A program made the translations under genes and the position numbers. A stretch of DNA of 64,000 bases from contig NZ_RCNR01000016.1 in NCBI RefSeq assembly GCF_009725985.1, positions 35,430-99,429 of the forward strand. The letters run 5' to 3'. Below, piece after piece: positions 56,205-64,000 of this stretch (its first letter is position 1; every line of letters starts with the position of its first letter). Under the pieces are notes generated by a model. It ran no database searches, was not told the DNA's origin, and worked only from the letters and a program-made list of their open reading frames with translations. The DNA comes from Zobellia amurskyensis (GTDB taxonomy: Bacteria > Bacteroidota > Bacteroidia > Flavobacteriales > Flavobacteriaceae).

Positions 56205-56858
56205 ATGAAGAAGATTTTTTTTGCCGCACTCCTATTGACTACCGTTCTTGTTAATGCCCAGAAGAACATTTATGAAAGTGACAAGTTTGATGACCTTACT
56301 GATAACCACGAAGTATTGGCCATTATTCCATTTTTAGCCAATCTTGAACTAAAAGATGACATCTCCAAGGAGGAATTAAGGACTCTTGAACAAAAGGAAG
56401 GCTATGCCGTTCAAAACGCACTAGAAACCTATTTCTCCAGAAGAAAAAAGAAAAAGAAGTTTTCCGTAGAATTTCAAGACGTGAAAAATACAAATGCCAT
56501 ACTGGCCCAAAACAATATTGATTACAATACTATTGATGTATACACCACTAAGCAACTCAGCGAAATTTTAGGTGTAGATGGTATCATAAGTGGTAATATG
56601 GACCTCAACGTACTTCTTTCAAAAGGTATCCCAACGGAGTTTAGCTTTATGGATTATTTTTCGGGAGATGCCAATTATGGACGTATAGGTGTAAAAATAA
56701 GTGATGGCACCACCGGAAAGCTTCTCTGGAAATACGAAAAGAAAATCAACAAAAAATCAGGAAAGAACACAACCGACCTGATTGACAGGATGATGAAACT
56801 GGCGGCACGTAAATTTCCTTATGATAGAGAAAAACGAAAAGACCGAAAGCAAAAATAA
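56205..56858 (+). CDS. Secreted protein of unknown function, CsgG-like fold possible
   Basis: The 217-residue protein has a signal peptide (LVNAQ) and a mixed alpha/beta sequence with a lysine/arginine-rich patch near residue 85 and a basic C-terminal tail. The blocks ILGVDGIISGNMDL and TGKLLWKYEKKI resemble the fold of CsgG/TolB-N-like secretion-associated proteins, but the match is weak. It lies 11 bp after the receptor gene and probably belongs to the same transcript. Confidence 0.7.
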   Translation: MKKIFFAALLLTTVLVNAQKNIYESDKFDDLTDNHEVLAIIPFLANLELKDDISKEELRTLEQKEGYAVQNALETYFSRRKKKKKFSVEFQDVKNTNAILAQNNIDYNTIDVYTTKQLSEILGVDGIISGNMDLNVLLSKGIPTEFSFMDYFSGDANYGRIGVKISDGTTGKLLWKYEKKINKKSGKNTTDLIDRMMKLAARKFPYDREKRKDRKQK

Positions 56859-56864
56859 GTATTG

Positions 56865-56888
56865 AAACTCCCTTTAGAAAGGGAGTTT
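56865..56888. terminator. Bidirectional terminator
   Basis: AAACTCCCTTT (56865-56875) pairs with AAAGGGAGTTT (56878-56888) and is followed by T residues in both directions. It ends both convergent genes and touches the stop codon of the cysteine desulfurase. Confidence 0.85.
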
Positions 56889-58036
56889 TATTTTTCTACA
56901 AATTCCTTTAGCGCCTGAACCGTATAATCCAACTCCTCTTTTGTATTATATATTGAAAAGGAAAACCTAACCGATGGTTTTTTAAGATCATCATCAGATA
57001 AAATTTCTGTAAGTACATGCGAACCCAAATCACTTCCAGATTGGCAAGCACTCCCTTTTGAGCAAGCTATTCCTTTCATATCCAAATGAAATAAAAGCAT
57101 CAATGCTTTCTGCGGATCTATGGGCAAACATACATTCACTAGCGTAAACGTGCTCTTTTCCATATCTCCTGAATGGCCGTTAAACTTAGCTGCGGGAATC
57201 TCTTTTTTTATACTATCTATAAAATAAGATTTAAGCTCACTAACATAAGTTGTTTCAGCCTCCAACTTATCGTACGCCTCTACAAATGCCTTTTCCAATC
57301 CCACGATATTGTGAAAGGATTCTGTTCCGGCACGAAAGCCCCGTTCTTGAGAACCTCCGGAAATCATAGGCTTTAGACCAGAATTTCTTTTTATATAAGC
57401 AAAACCGATTCCTTTTGGACCATGGAATTTATGTGCTGCAGCTGTGAGAAAATCGGCAGGTACAGCCTTCACGTCCCAATGGTAATGGCCAATGGATTGT
57501 ACCGTATCCGAATGAAAAAGTGCATCGTATGAGTGGCAAAGCTCACAAACCGCAGAAATATCTATTTTATTTCCTATTTCGTTGTTTACATGCATTAAGC
57601 TTACCAATTTCTTGGAATCGTCTTGCTGTAACAATGTTTTTAAGTGAGCGATATCCGGGTTGCCAAATTCGTCTAAATCAACATAAGCTACCTTAACTCC
57701 TTTTTCGTTTGCTAAATCTTCAACTGTATGGAGAACAGCATGATGCTCTATTTTAGAAGTAATGATAGTTTTTACATTCAGGTCACGAACGGCACAACGC
57801 AGAATCATGTTATCGGCCTCTGTACCTCCAGACGTAAAAATAATTTCGGCCGGGTGGGCGTTCATATACTTTGCAATTGTTTTTCTAGCACTCTCTATCG
57901 CGGTCTTTGCAGATCGCCCAAAACTATGGGTTGAAGATGGGTTGCCATAAAAATTAGCTAAAGCATCCTGCATCTTTACAATCACATTTTCACGTACTTG
58001 AGTCGTGGCCGCATTATCTAAATAAACCTTTTTCAT
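56888..58036 (-). CDS. Cysteine desulfurase, NifS/IscS family
   Basis: The 382-residue PLP enzyme (ATG at 58036; a TTG 15 bp upstream is less likely) begins with the family start VYLDNAATTQV. The Schiff-base Lys is in AAHKFHGPKG and the reactive Cys in CSKGSACQSGS. It removes sulfur from cysteine for Fe-S clusters, thiamine or tRNA modification. No isc or suf genes are adjacent, so the acceptor is unknown. Confidence 0.93.
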   Translation of the reverse strand: MKKVYLDNAATTQVRENVIVKMQDALANFYGNPSSTHSFGRSAKTAIESARKTIAKYMNAHPAEIIFTSGGTEADNMILRCAVRDLNVKTIITSKIEHHAVLHTVEDLANEKGVKVAYVDLDEFGNPDIAHLKTLLQQDDSKKLVSLMHVNNEIGNKIDISAVCELCHSYDALFHSDTVQSIGHYHWDVKAVPADFLTAAAHKFHGPKGIGFAYIKRNSGLKPMISGGSQERGFRAGTESFHNIVGLEKAFVEAYDKLEAETTYVSELKSYFIDSIKKEIPAAKFNGHSGDMEKSTFTLVNVCLPIDPQKALMLLFHLDMKGIACSKGSACQSGSDLGSHVLTEILSDDDLKKPSVRFSFSIYNTKEELDYTVQALKEFVEK

Positions 58037-58126
58037 TACCAAAAAATTCAATTAAGAGCCTCCAAAATTAGCTGAATTAAAGTTAATTTCTCCCTAATTC
58101 GGAATAAACTTCTCCTTTATTTCCTT

Positions 58127-58134
58127 TAAATTTG
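58127..58134 (+). promoter_or_regulatory. -7 element directly before a lipoprotein gene (possible leaderless mRNA)
   Basis: TAAATTTG is an exact TAnnTTTG match and ends 4 bp before the ATG at 58139. With the usual spacing, transcription would start at or next to the A of the ATG. No clear -33 TTG is seen. Confidence 0.4.
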
Positions 58135-58138
58135 ACAC

Positions 58139-59152
58139 ATGAAGAAAACGCTGTTTTTAGGTATTCTAACCCTTTTAATCGCCTGCGATGATGGCGACCT
58201 GCAAATTGAACAAGTAGATTTTGACTCTGTTAGCATTACCACTTGTGGCGATTTAGAGGACCCACTTGAAACTACTTTTTTCTTTAAGTTAGATGGTGAT
58301 GAGGCATTATTACTTGAGTTAGAAAGTGGGCTTTTATTTGACCAGACCTCAGAAGAAGGCACACTAACAAGCAGTCTGGGAGGCTCCTCAGATTTAGTAT
58401 ATCGTCTTTTTACAGATGATGTTTCACAAGATTATTTCTGTTCTACCATACCAACGTTAGAACCTACAGTCTTAAATGAAAATACTGCAACTGGTGGAGA
58501 TATTGCCGTAAACACAAAAGTTACCGCAGTATCCAAAGATGTTAAAACCTATTCGCATACTATTCTAATAACCGGGCTTGCATTGACCAATGATCAAAAC
58601 GAAAGTATCACAGATTCATCTACGATGACCTACGGAACTTTTAAAACATCTACCGCTATTAGTGCAAAGCTAGACGTTCCTTTTTCTAATTATGAGGCTA
58701 TTACAAATTTTTCCGAATGTGAAAGCGCCATTGTTGACGGGAGTTTGCGATTATACAAAACAATAAACGACGAGTACGTTTCATTGGATATTCCCCTAAC
58801 GATATTAGCTAATGAAGCTACTGTTGAAAACGACCCTAGAACTGCTACGTTAGAGAACGGAGAATTCAGTTATACCGTCTTAGACACGATTGTAACGGAC
58901 GAAATGATATGTACTACTTCACCTCTTTCCGAAGAAATTATAGCGCATAATTTTAATTCTTCAAGTGGAGATATAAGTGTTGAAACCGTAGCGAGCGAAC
59001 CTGATGGTGCTGGTGACATTACTTATACCCACACAATTTCACTTAACAACCTATTGCTTGTCTTAAAAGGAGATGGAGAGGATGTTGCAGATGTAACTCT
59101 TTCTGAAATTACCAATGTTGTTTTGGGCACCTATACAACTACGACCAATTAA
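58139..59152 (+). CDS. Lipoprotein of unknown function with two related halves
   Basis: The 337-residue protein has a lipoprotein signal (LLIAC, Cys16). The mature part is acidic and threonine/serine-rich and seems to contain two related halves, each with a CESA/CGDL-type cysteine near the start, a block ending in SP/STxP, and YTHTI or YSHTI followed by a Gly-Thr-Tyr/Phe-x-Thr strand. No family is recognised. Its stop overlaps that of the convergent Smr gene by 4 bp, with no terminator between them. Confidence 0.72.
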   Translation: MKKTLFLGILTLLIACDDGDLQIEQVDFDSVSITTCGDLEDPLETTFFFKLDGDEALLLELESGLLFDQTSEEGTLTSSLGGSSDLVYRLFTDDVSQDYFCSTIPTLEPTVLNENTATGGDIAVNTKVTAVSKDVKTYSHTILITGLALTNDQNESITDSSTMTYGTFKTSTAISAKLDVPFSNYEAITNFSECESAIVDGSLRLYKTINDEYVSLDIPLTILANEATVENDPRTATLENGEFSYTVLDTIVTDEMICTTSPLSEEIIAHNFNSSSGDISVETVASEPDGAGDITYTHTISLNNLLLVLKGDGEDVADVTLSEITNVVLGTYTTTTN

Positions 59153-59694
59153 GCATTCTGATAAATATAAATTTCAGTAGCTCCTAGACCATATTTTTGA
59201 TAATCGGCATCATAATATTTCACGTTGTCGTAACGTCTAAAGAGGTAGTAAAGCTCTTCTTTAAGGATGCCTTCACCTACCCCATGAATAAAAACCACTT
59301 TTTGAATACGCTTTCGCATGGCAAATTCCAGTTGACGCCTAGCCGTATCTACTTGTAGATTCAGCATTTCATGGTTGCTCATGCCCTTGCTAGACTTTGT
59401 CAATTGGTGAATATGTAAATCTACTTCCATTTTAGGGGCGTTACGCTCCTTTGGTTTTAATACCTGGGTTCTCCTTTTCTTTGGAAGTTCCTTTTCTGCC
59501 TTGATTTGACTTATCTCATAATTACTGACCCTAATGTCCCCCCTATCTATTCTAACGAGTTCATTAGACTCAAAATCAAGCAAAAATCCGTCATCAGTTT
59601 CCATAGTGACAGTACCTCCAGAAACCTTTATTACCCTACCGGAGATAATATCATCTATTGTCTCAACCTTGTCCCCTATTTGAAAAACGGCCAT
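59149..59694 (-). CDS. Smr-domain protein (DUF2027-like)
   Basis: The 181-residue cytoplasmic protein starts at ATG 59694; 37 further codons upstream have no good start and would overlap the divergent gene. Residues about 1-60 form a small beta-barrel (IGDKVETIDDIISGRV). The C-terminal Smr domain has VDLHIHQL and the HGVGEG loop typical of MutS2-type endonucleases. Function is probably nucleic-acid binding or nicking, unproven. A -7 match TATTTTTG on the minus strand (59719-59712) is a likely promoter. Confidence 0.87.
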   Translation of the reverse strand: MAVFQIGDKVETIDDIISGRVIKVSGGTVTMETDDGFLLDFESNELVRIDRGDIRVSNYEISQIKAEKELPKKRRTQVLKPKERNAPKMEVDLHIHQLTKSSKGMSNHEMLNLQVDTARRQLEFAMRKRIQKVVFIHGVGEGILKEELYYLFRRYDNVKYYDADYQKYGLGATEIYIYQNA

Positions 59695-59756
59695 AATTTG
59701 TTTTGTATCCACAAAAATAATGGTAATTTTCGTGATAGAATTGCTAAACATTAAAA

Positions 59757-60068
59757 ATGCCGTTGGCCACCTTTCTATTGGTTCTTGAGGATTACATGCT
59801 ACCATGCTTGAATAAAAAGCTCTTTGGCATTGATTGCCCCGGTTGTGGCCTCCAACGTTCTATCGTTCTTTTTTTTAAAGGAGATTTTGGTGCGGCCTTT
59901 GATATGTATCCGGCAATTTTCACCCTTATACCACTGGTATTGTTTTCGATAGCGAGCCAATTTACCCGATTTCGTTTTGACACCTATATAAAAGTAACCC
60001 TTGGTATACTGAGCGGAGCTATTATATTAGTTAACTATATTTTTAAAATGACTCACCTAACCCACTAA
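59757..60068 (+). CDS. DUF2752 small membrane protein
   Basis: The 103-residue protein has the DUF2752 signature FGIDCPGCGLQRS (residues about 23-35) followed by two or three hydrophobic segments. The function of the family is unknown; the conserved cysteines and glycines suggest a structural or metal-binding loop. It is followed after 3 bp by a CCC-motif membrane protein, and the two are commonly neighbours in Flavobacteriia. Confidence 0.87.
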   Translation: MPLATFLLVLEDYMLPCLNKKLFGIDCPGCGLQRSIVLFFKGDFGAAFDMYPAIFTLIPLVLFSIASQFTRFRFDTYIKVTLGILSGAIILVNYIFKMTHLTH

Positions 60069-60071
60069 AAA

Positions 60072-60401
60072 ATGGAACAACACAAACTGCCTAATGCCAC
60101 CCTGATTCTTGTATTTGGAATTCTTTCAATAGTTACTTGCTGTTGTTATGGTATCCTTGGTCTTATATTTGGTATTGTAGCCCTGGTCTTGGCCAATAAA
60201 GCTACAGCAATCTACCAATTGAATCCAGAAAATTACACCGATTATGGCAACGTAAAAACCGGAAAAATCCTTGCTATTATTGGCATAGTCCTAAGCGTTC
60301 TTTATTTGATAATGACTATTGGCATGATTGCCTTCTTTGGATTTGAAGATATGCAGGACCCAGAAATGATGCGTGAAAGAATGGAAGAACTGTTAGGATA
60401 A
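60072..60401 (+). CDS. CCC-motif small membrane protein (first of two)
   Basis: The 109-residue protein has an N-terminal hydrophobic hairpin with three cysteines in a row (TCCCYGILG) and a second hydrophobic segment after KTGKILAI. It matches the small DUF4190-like membrane proteins of Bacteroidota, whose function is unknown. It is followed after 4 bp by a paralogue. Confidence 0.85.
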   Translation: MEQHKLPNATLILVFGILSIVTCCCYGILGLIFGIVALVLANKATAIYQLNPENYTDYGNVKTGKILAIIGIVLSVLYLIMTIGMIAFFGFEDMQDPEMMRERMEELLG

Positions 60402-60405
60402 AACT

Positions 60406-60714
60406 ATGCAACAACCTTTACCGGGAGCGAGTAACGCCCTAACCTTTGGAATTCTTTCAATTGTACTGACGCTGATTTGCTGCGGACCTTTTGGTGCTAT
60501 TTTCAGCTTCATTGGCTTATCTAACGCCAAAACTGCGCAACGCACTTTTGATCAGAGTAATGGTGAATACACAGGTATTGAAAATGTAAAGACTGGCAAA
60601 ACACTCTCTTATGTAGGTTTGGCTATTGCTGCTGTTTACCTGCTTATAAGCATTCTATACTTTGGAGCCATAGCGGCTATTATTGTCGCTGCCGCTTCAG
60701 GTGGTGACTTCTAA
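60406..60714 (+). CDS. CCC-motif-type small membrane protein (second of two)
   Basis: The 102-residue paralogue of the preceding protein keeps the same layout (LTFGILSIV, ICCGPFG with two cysteines, ENVKTGKTLSYVG, a last hydrophobic segment) but has CC-Gly in place of CCC. It is the last gene before a strong terminator, so it ends a three-gene unit of small membrane proteins. Confidence 0.84.
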   Translation: MQQPLPGASNALTFGILSIVLTLICCGPFGAIFSFIGLSNAKTAQRTFDQSNGEYTGIENVKTGKTLSYVGLAIAAVYLLISILYFGAIAAIIVAAASGGDF

Positions 60715-60735
60715 ACAAGAAACCAACTGTATAAA

Positions 60736-60764
60736 AAAAGCCTGAAACTTAGTTTCAGGCTTTT
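60736..60764. terminator. Bidirectional terminator
   Basis: AAAAGCCTGAAACT (60736-60749) and AGTTTCAGGCTTTT (60751-60764) form a near-perfect hairpin, with A/T runs on both sides, between the small membrane protein gene and rocD. Confidence 0.88.
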
Positions 60765-60769
60765 CTTTT

Positions 60770-62014
60770 TTACTTCTCAAACTGTTTTAAAGTCGTAATG
60801 ATAATTTCTACGCAATCTAACAGTTGCTCTTTGTTCATCACCAATGGTGGTGCAAAACGAATAATATTGCCATGAGTAGGTTTTGCCAAAAGTCCATTTT
60901 CTTTTAACGCCATACAAATATCCCAAGCAGTTGAACTCTCTTCTGTATCATTAATAAGAATAGCATTCAAAAGACCTTTACCTCTCACTCCGTTTACAAT
61001 ATTGCATCCCTCAATGAATTTATTGAGTTCCGCTCTGAACAGTACACCTAAAGTTTCGGCGTTTTCTGCCAACCCTTCATTCTTTACCACTTCTAGAGCG
61101 GCCATAGCAACAGCAGCGGCAATAGGATTCCCTCCAAATGTACTACCATGGTTACCTGGCTTGATAACGCCCATAATATTATCATCAGCTAAAACAGCAG
61201 ACACAGGGTACGCACCACCGGAAAGCGCTTTCCCCAGGATAAGGATATCCGGTTTTACGTTTTCATGATCTACGGCCAACATTTTACCTGTTCTGGCTAT
61301 TCCTGTCTGAACTTCATCTGCAATAAAAAGAACGTTATGTTTTTCACATAGAGCCTTAGCCTCACGTAAATACCCTTCAGAAGGAACATAAACTCCCGCT
61401 TCACCCTGAATTGGTTCTACTAAAAACCCTGCAATATTACTGTTTTGCTCTAGGGCTTCTGTCAATGCCTTAAGGTTATTGTATTCTATTTTAATGAAAC
61501 CTGCGGTGTAAGGTCCAAAATTCTTTCGCGCTACGGGGTCGTTGGAAAACGAAATAATGGTAGTAGTACGTCCGTGAAAATTGTTTTCGCAAACAATAAT
61601 CTGGGCTTCGTTTTCATCAATTCCCTTTTTCTCGTAGGCCCATTTGCGACATAATTTTAATGCTGTTTCTACCGCTTCGGCACCTGTATTCATTGGCAAC
61701 AACTTATCAAACTTAAAAGTTTCAGTTGCATACTTTTCATACTTTCCGAGCATATCGTTATAAAATGCTCTAGAGGTAAGCGTTAAGGTTTGTGCCTGAT
61801 CGGTCATGGCCTTAACAATTTTTGGGTGACAATGACCTTGGTTTACTGCGGAGTAAGCTGAAAGAAAATCATAATACTTTTTTCCTTCAACATCCCAAAC
61901 ATAAACACCTTCGCCCCTGTTAAGAACAACTGGCAATGGGTGATAGTTGTGTGCTCCGTGCTTGTCTTCCAATGCAATAGCATTTTCAGAAGTGATTGTT
62001 TCTAAAACTGACAT
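60770..62014 (-). CDS. rocD: Ornithine--oxo-acid transaminase
   Basis: The 414-residue class III PLP aminotransferase has the ornithine-specific start [37 protein letters not shown]-type motif [11 protein letters not shown] and the PLP Lys in [12 protein letters not shown]. It converts ornithine and 2-oxoglutarate to glutamate semialdehyde and glutamate in arginine catabolism. It stands alone between terminators. A minus-strand -7 match (TAAGTTTG at 62126-62119) about 100 bp upstream may be its promoter. Confidence 0.96.
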   Translation of the reverse strand: MSVLETITSENAIALEDKHGAHNYHPLPVVLNRGEGVYVWDVEGKKYYDFLSAYSAVNQGHCHPKIVKAMTDQAQTLTLTSRAFYNDMLGKYEKYATETFKFDKLLPMNTGAEAVETALKLCRKWAYEKKGIDENEAQIIVCENNFHGRTTTIISFSNDPVARKNFGPYTAGFIKIEYNNLKALTEALEQNSNIAGFLVEPIQGEAGVYVPSEGYLREAKALCEKHNVLFIADEVQTGIARTGKMLAVDHENVKPDILILGKALSGGAYPVSAVLADDNIMGVIKPGNHGSTFGGNPIAAAVAMAALEVVKNEGLAENAETLGVLFRAELNKFIEGCNIVNGVRGKGLLNAILINDTEESSTAWDICMALKENGLLAKPTHGNIIRFAPPLVMNKEQLLDCVEIIITTLKQFEK

Positions 62015-62369
62015 GATAAAATTACTTTAAAATAAAACTTCAGTAATTCCTTCTGTACCTTTTTCCTTTCGAAGATTCGAAAATTCAGCGTGGGAGAGAA
62101 ATCATCCTTGTAGAATTGCAAACTTAACAAATTTAATAATCAGTTTATAGAGAATCCTGTTAAAAGCGACTAAATGTTTATTTACCAAGCTCTTAAGTAC
62201 TTAACACATTATCAACTGCCCTAAATTACTCCCTTAGAGCTGTAAAATACCGCACAAATCAAACTAATTTAAATATACAGCAATGAATAAGTTTCACATT
62301 TAACTATTTTTAATAAGCGGTTTTTAATGATAGTTATAATAAATGCAACGGGATGCTTACTTTTGCCGC
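62015..62369. other. Divergent intergenic region between rocD and rlmD
   Basis: About 355 bp, AT-rich, with no open frame of note. It contains the probable rocD -7 element (62119-62126, minus strand) and the rlmD -7 element (62358-62365). No RNA gene or repeat is recognised. Confidence 0.5.
62358..62365 (+). promoter_or_regulatory. -7 element directly before rlmD (possible leaderless mRNA)
   Basis: TACTTTTG is an exact TAnnTTTG match and ends 4 bp before the ATG at 62370, the same spacing as at 58127. It lies inside the longer frame that begins at 62343, which argues for the later ATG as the true start. Confidence 0.4.
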
Positions 62370-63779
62370 ATGCGAAGAAAGAACAAGCGACAGGTATTCG
62401 AAAACGTAGAGGTTGTAGATGCCGGGGCAAAAGGAAAAACTATTGGTAAAGCACCAGACGGAAGGGTTATTTTTTTAACGAATACCGTACCTGGTGATGT
62501 GGTTGATGTACAGACCACAAAAAAGAGAAAAGCCTATTTTGAAGGGGTTGCCACCACTTTTCACTCCTATTCAGATAAGCGGGTAGAACCCCAATGCCAA
62601 CATTTTGGTGTCTGTGGAGGGTGCAAGTGGCAAGATATGGGCTATGAACACCAACTTTTCTATAAGCAACAAGAAGTTGAAAACAACCTAAGACGTATTG
62701 GGCACCTTGAGCTACCTGAAACCACTCCTATTTTAGGCTCTGAGGAACAGTACTTCTATCGCAATAAAATGGAATTTTCATTTTCGGACAGTAGATGGAT
62801 GACTTTGGAAGAAATTCAATCTGATAAAGAAATTACGGATAGAGATGCCTTAGGATTCCATATTCCCGGCATGTGGGATAAGATTCTAGATATTAAAAAA
62901 TGTCATTTACAGCAAGACCCTTCTAATGCCATTAGATTGGAGACTCGTGATTTTGCCATCAAAAACGGGCTCACTTTTTTTAACCCTAGACATCAGCATG
63001 GGGAGTTGCGTTCTTTGATGATTCGTACAGCTTCAACCGGAGAGTTGATGGTCATGATTCAATTTTGTGATGATAATAAAACGAACCGCGAACTAATATT
63101 AAATAACCTTAAGGAAACCTTCCCTGAGATAACCTCGCTTTTGTATGTCATCAATCAAAAGCAGAACGATACTATTTACGACCAAGAGATTATTTGTTTC
63201 TCTGGGCGCGATCATATTTTTGAAGAAATGGAAGGGTTGAAATTTAAAATCAACGCAAAATCATTCTATCAAACCAATTCCGCACAAGCATACGAATTAT
63301 ATAAACTTACCCGTGAATTTGCTGATTTAAAAGGTGATGAGCTTGTATATGACCTTTATACCGGTACAGGTACCATTGCACAGTTCGTTGCAAAAAAAGC
63401 AAAGAAAGTAGTTGGTATTGAATCTGTACCCGAAGCTATTGAAGATGCGAAAGCAAATGCAGAACGTAATGAAATTGACAACGTAGATTTCTTTGTGGGC
63501 GATATGAAAAACGTCTTCACCCAAGAATTTATAAATACTAATGGCATACCAGATATCATCATTACCGATCCACCAAGGGTTGGCATGCATAAAGATGTAG
63601 TACAGCAAATTCTGAAGGTTGCCCCGGAAAAAGTAGTTTATGTGAGCTGTAATAGCGCTACCCAAGCCCGTGACTTAGAATTGATGAAAGAGGCATACAA
63701 AGTGGTTAAAGTACAACCAGTAGATATGTTCCCACAAACGCATCATGTTGAAAATATCGTACTTTTGAAAAAGCTATAG
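62370..63779 (+). CDS. rlmD: 23S rRNA (uracil-C5)-methyltransferase, RlmD/RumA type
   Basis: The 469-residue protein has an N-terminal TRAM RNA-binding domain, an iron-sulfur cysteine set (CQHFGVCGGC and a later Cys in KKCHLQ), and a C-terminal SAM-dependent methyltransferase domain with DLYTGTGTIAQF, DPPRVGMH and the catalytic Cys in YVSCNSAT. It methylates a uracil of 23S rRNA. An upstream ATG at 62343 adds nine residues that do not fit the family and contain a promoter-like element. Confidence 0.94.
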   Translation: MRRKNKRQVFENVEVVDAGAKGKTIGKAPDGRVIFLTNTVPGDVVDVQTTKKRKAYFEGVATTFHSYSDKRVEPQCQHFGVCGGCKWQDMGYEHQLFYKQQEVENNLRRIGHLELPETTPILGSEEQYFYRNKMEFSFSDSRWMTLEEIQSDKEITDRDALGFHIPGMWDKILDIKKCHLQQDPSNAIRLETRDFAIKNGLTFFNPRHQHGELRSLMIRTASTGELMVMIQFCDDNKTNRELILNNLKETFPEITSLLYVINQKQNDTIYDQEIICFSGRDHIFEEMEGLKFKINAKSFYQTNSAQAYELYKLTREFADLKGDELVYDLYTGTGTIAQFVAKKAKKVVGIESVPEAIEDAKANAERNEIDNVDFFVGDMKNVFTQEFINTNGIPDIIITDPPRVGMHKDVVQQILKVAPEKVVYVSCNSATQARDLELMKEAYKVVKVQPVDMFPQTHHVENIVLLKKL

Positions 63780-63783
63780 CTTT

Positions 63784-64000
63784 ATGAACAAACTCAAAAT
63801 ACTTTTCATCATCCTACTGGGTATTTTTTCTTTTTCCGCATGCGAAAAAGATGATATCTGTACCGATTTTGATACGCCACAACTCGTCATTCGTTTTTAT
63901 GATGTATTAAACCCTACTGAATTTAAGGATGTACAAAATTTGATTGTTTGGGGTATAGTTGCAGATGAGGGCAAAGATACGATTGCCAATATTGCCTTAG
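63784..64000 (+). CDS. Lipoprotein, DUF6452-like (3' end outside window)
   Basis: The first 72 codons are seen: a lipoprotein signal (FSFSAC), then EKDDICTDFDTPQLVIRFYD, which resembles the DUF6452 family of flavobacterial lipoproteins. It starts 4 bp after rlmD, the usual neighbour of such genes in this group, so the two are probably co-transcribed. Function unknown. Confidence 0.7.
   Translation, partial: MNKLKILFIILLGIFSFSACEKDDICTDFDTPQLVIRFYDVLNPTEFKDVQNLIVWGIVADEGKDTIANIAL

Noticed and set aside
1..64000. CRISPR array, insertion sequence or prophage
   Set aside because: No regularly spaced repeats, transposase genes, IS-type inverted repeats or phage structural genes were seen; the only mobile-element gene is the integrase at 1987-3222.

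Overview
The window looks like the chromosome of a marine Bacteroidota (family Flavobacteriaceae), most likely Zobellia or a close relative. Supporting signs are the Flavobacteriia-type housekeeping genes (CCC-motif membrane proteins, a DUF6452-like lipoprotein, TonB-dependent receptors with a carboxypeptidase-regulatory N-terminus), low GC, weak Shine-Dalgarno sequences, TTG-N20-TAnnTTTG promoters, and gene content for sulfated algal polysaccharide use. The species assignment is inference. Layout: (1) 1-3.6 kb: the 3' end of a leucine-rich-repeat gene, a TrkH/KtrB potassium transporter in very AT-rich DNA, and an IntDOT-like tyrosine recombinase next to tRNA-Pro(GGG), a likely island edge. 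(2) 3.6-20.2 kb: a carbohydrate-processing neighbourhood with an acetyl-esterase-like hydrolase, a VanX-like dipeptidase, a DUF5060 glycosidase, a sulfatase lipoprotein, a GMC oxidoreductase/gluconate-dehydrogenase subunit 3/TIM-barrel trio, a DUF255 thioredoxin-domain protein, a sialate O-acetylesterase, a Tat-exported Gfo/Idh/MocA protein, and the GDP-fucose genes gmd-fcl. (3) 20.3-29.4 kb: seven minus-strand genes for an unassigned sugar-oxidation pathway. (4) 29.9-49.3 kb: a 3,6-anhydro-D-galactose (carrageenan) catabolic locus with an AraC regulator, GntP and RhaT transporters, cycloisomerase, aldehyde dehydrogenase, 2-keto-3-deoxygalactonate kinase and aldolase, GH129, two GH127, an MFS porter and two sulfatases. 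From memory its gene order matches the carrageenan regulon locus of Zobellia galactanivorans, and like that locus it has no carrageenase and no SusC/SusD pair here. (5) 49.4-64 kb: core genes: rny, a probable 6S RNA, zapA, a coiled-coil protein, an M23 peptidase, a TonB-dependent receptor, a cysteine desulfurase, an Smr protein, small membrane proteins, rocD, rlmD and the start of a lipoprotein gene. How the catabolic locus works (partly inference): sulfatases remove sulfate from imported or periplasmic oligosaccharides; GH127 and GH129 exo-enzymes release 3,6-anhydro-D-galactose; DauA oxidises it, DauB opens the anhydro ring, DauK phosphorylates and DauD cleaves the product to pyruvate and glyceraldehyde-3-phosphate. 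The most striking non-coding signal is a promoter module found four times in this locus (before GntP, RhaT, the first GH127 and the last sulfatase). Each copy has two GGTTAAAAT-like half-sites exactly 21 bp apart, the second ending exactly 28 bp before a T-rich -7 element ending in TTTG. It looks like the operator of the neighbouring AraC-family protein and defines four transcription units.
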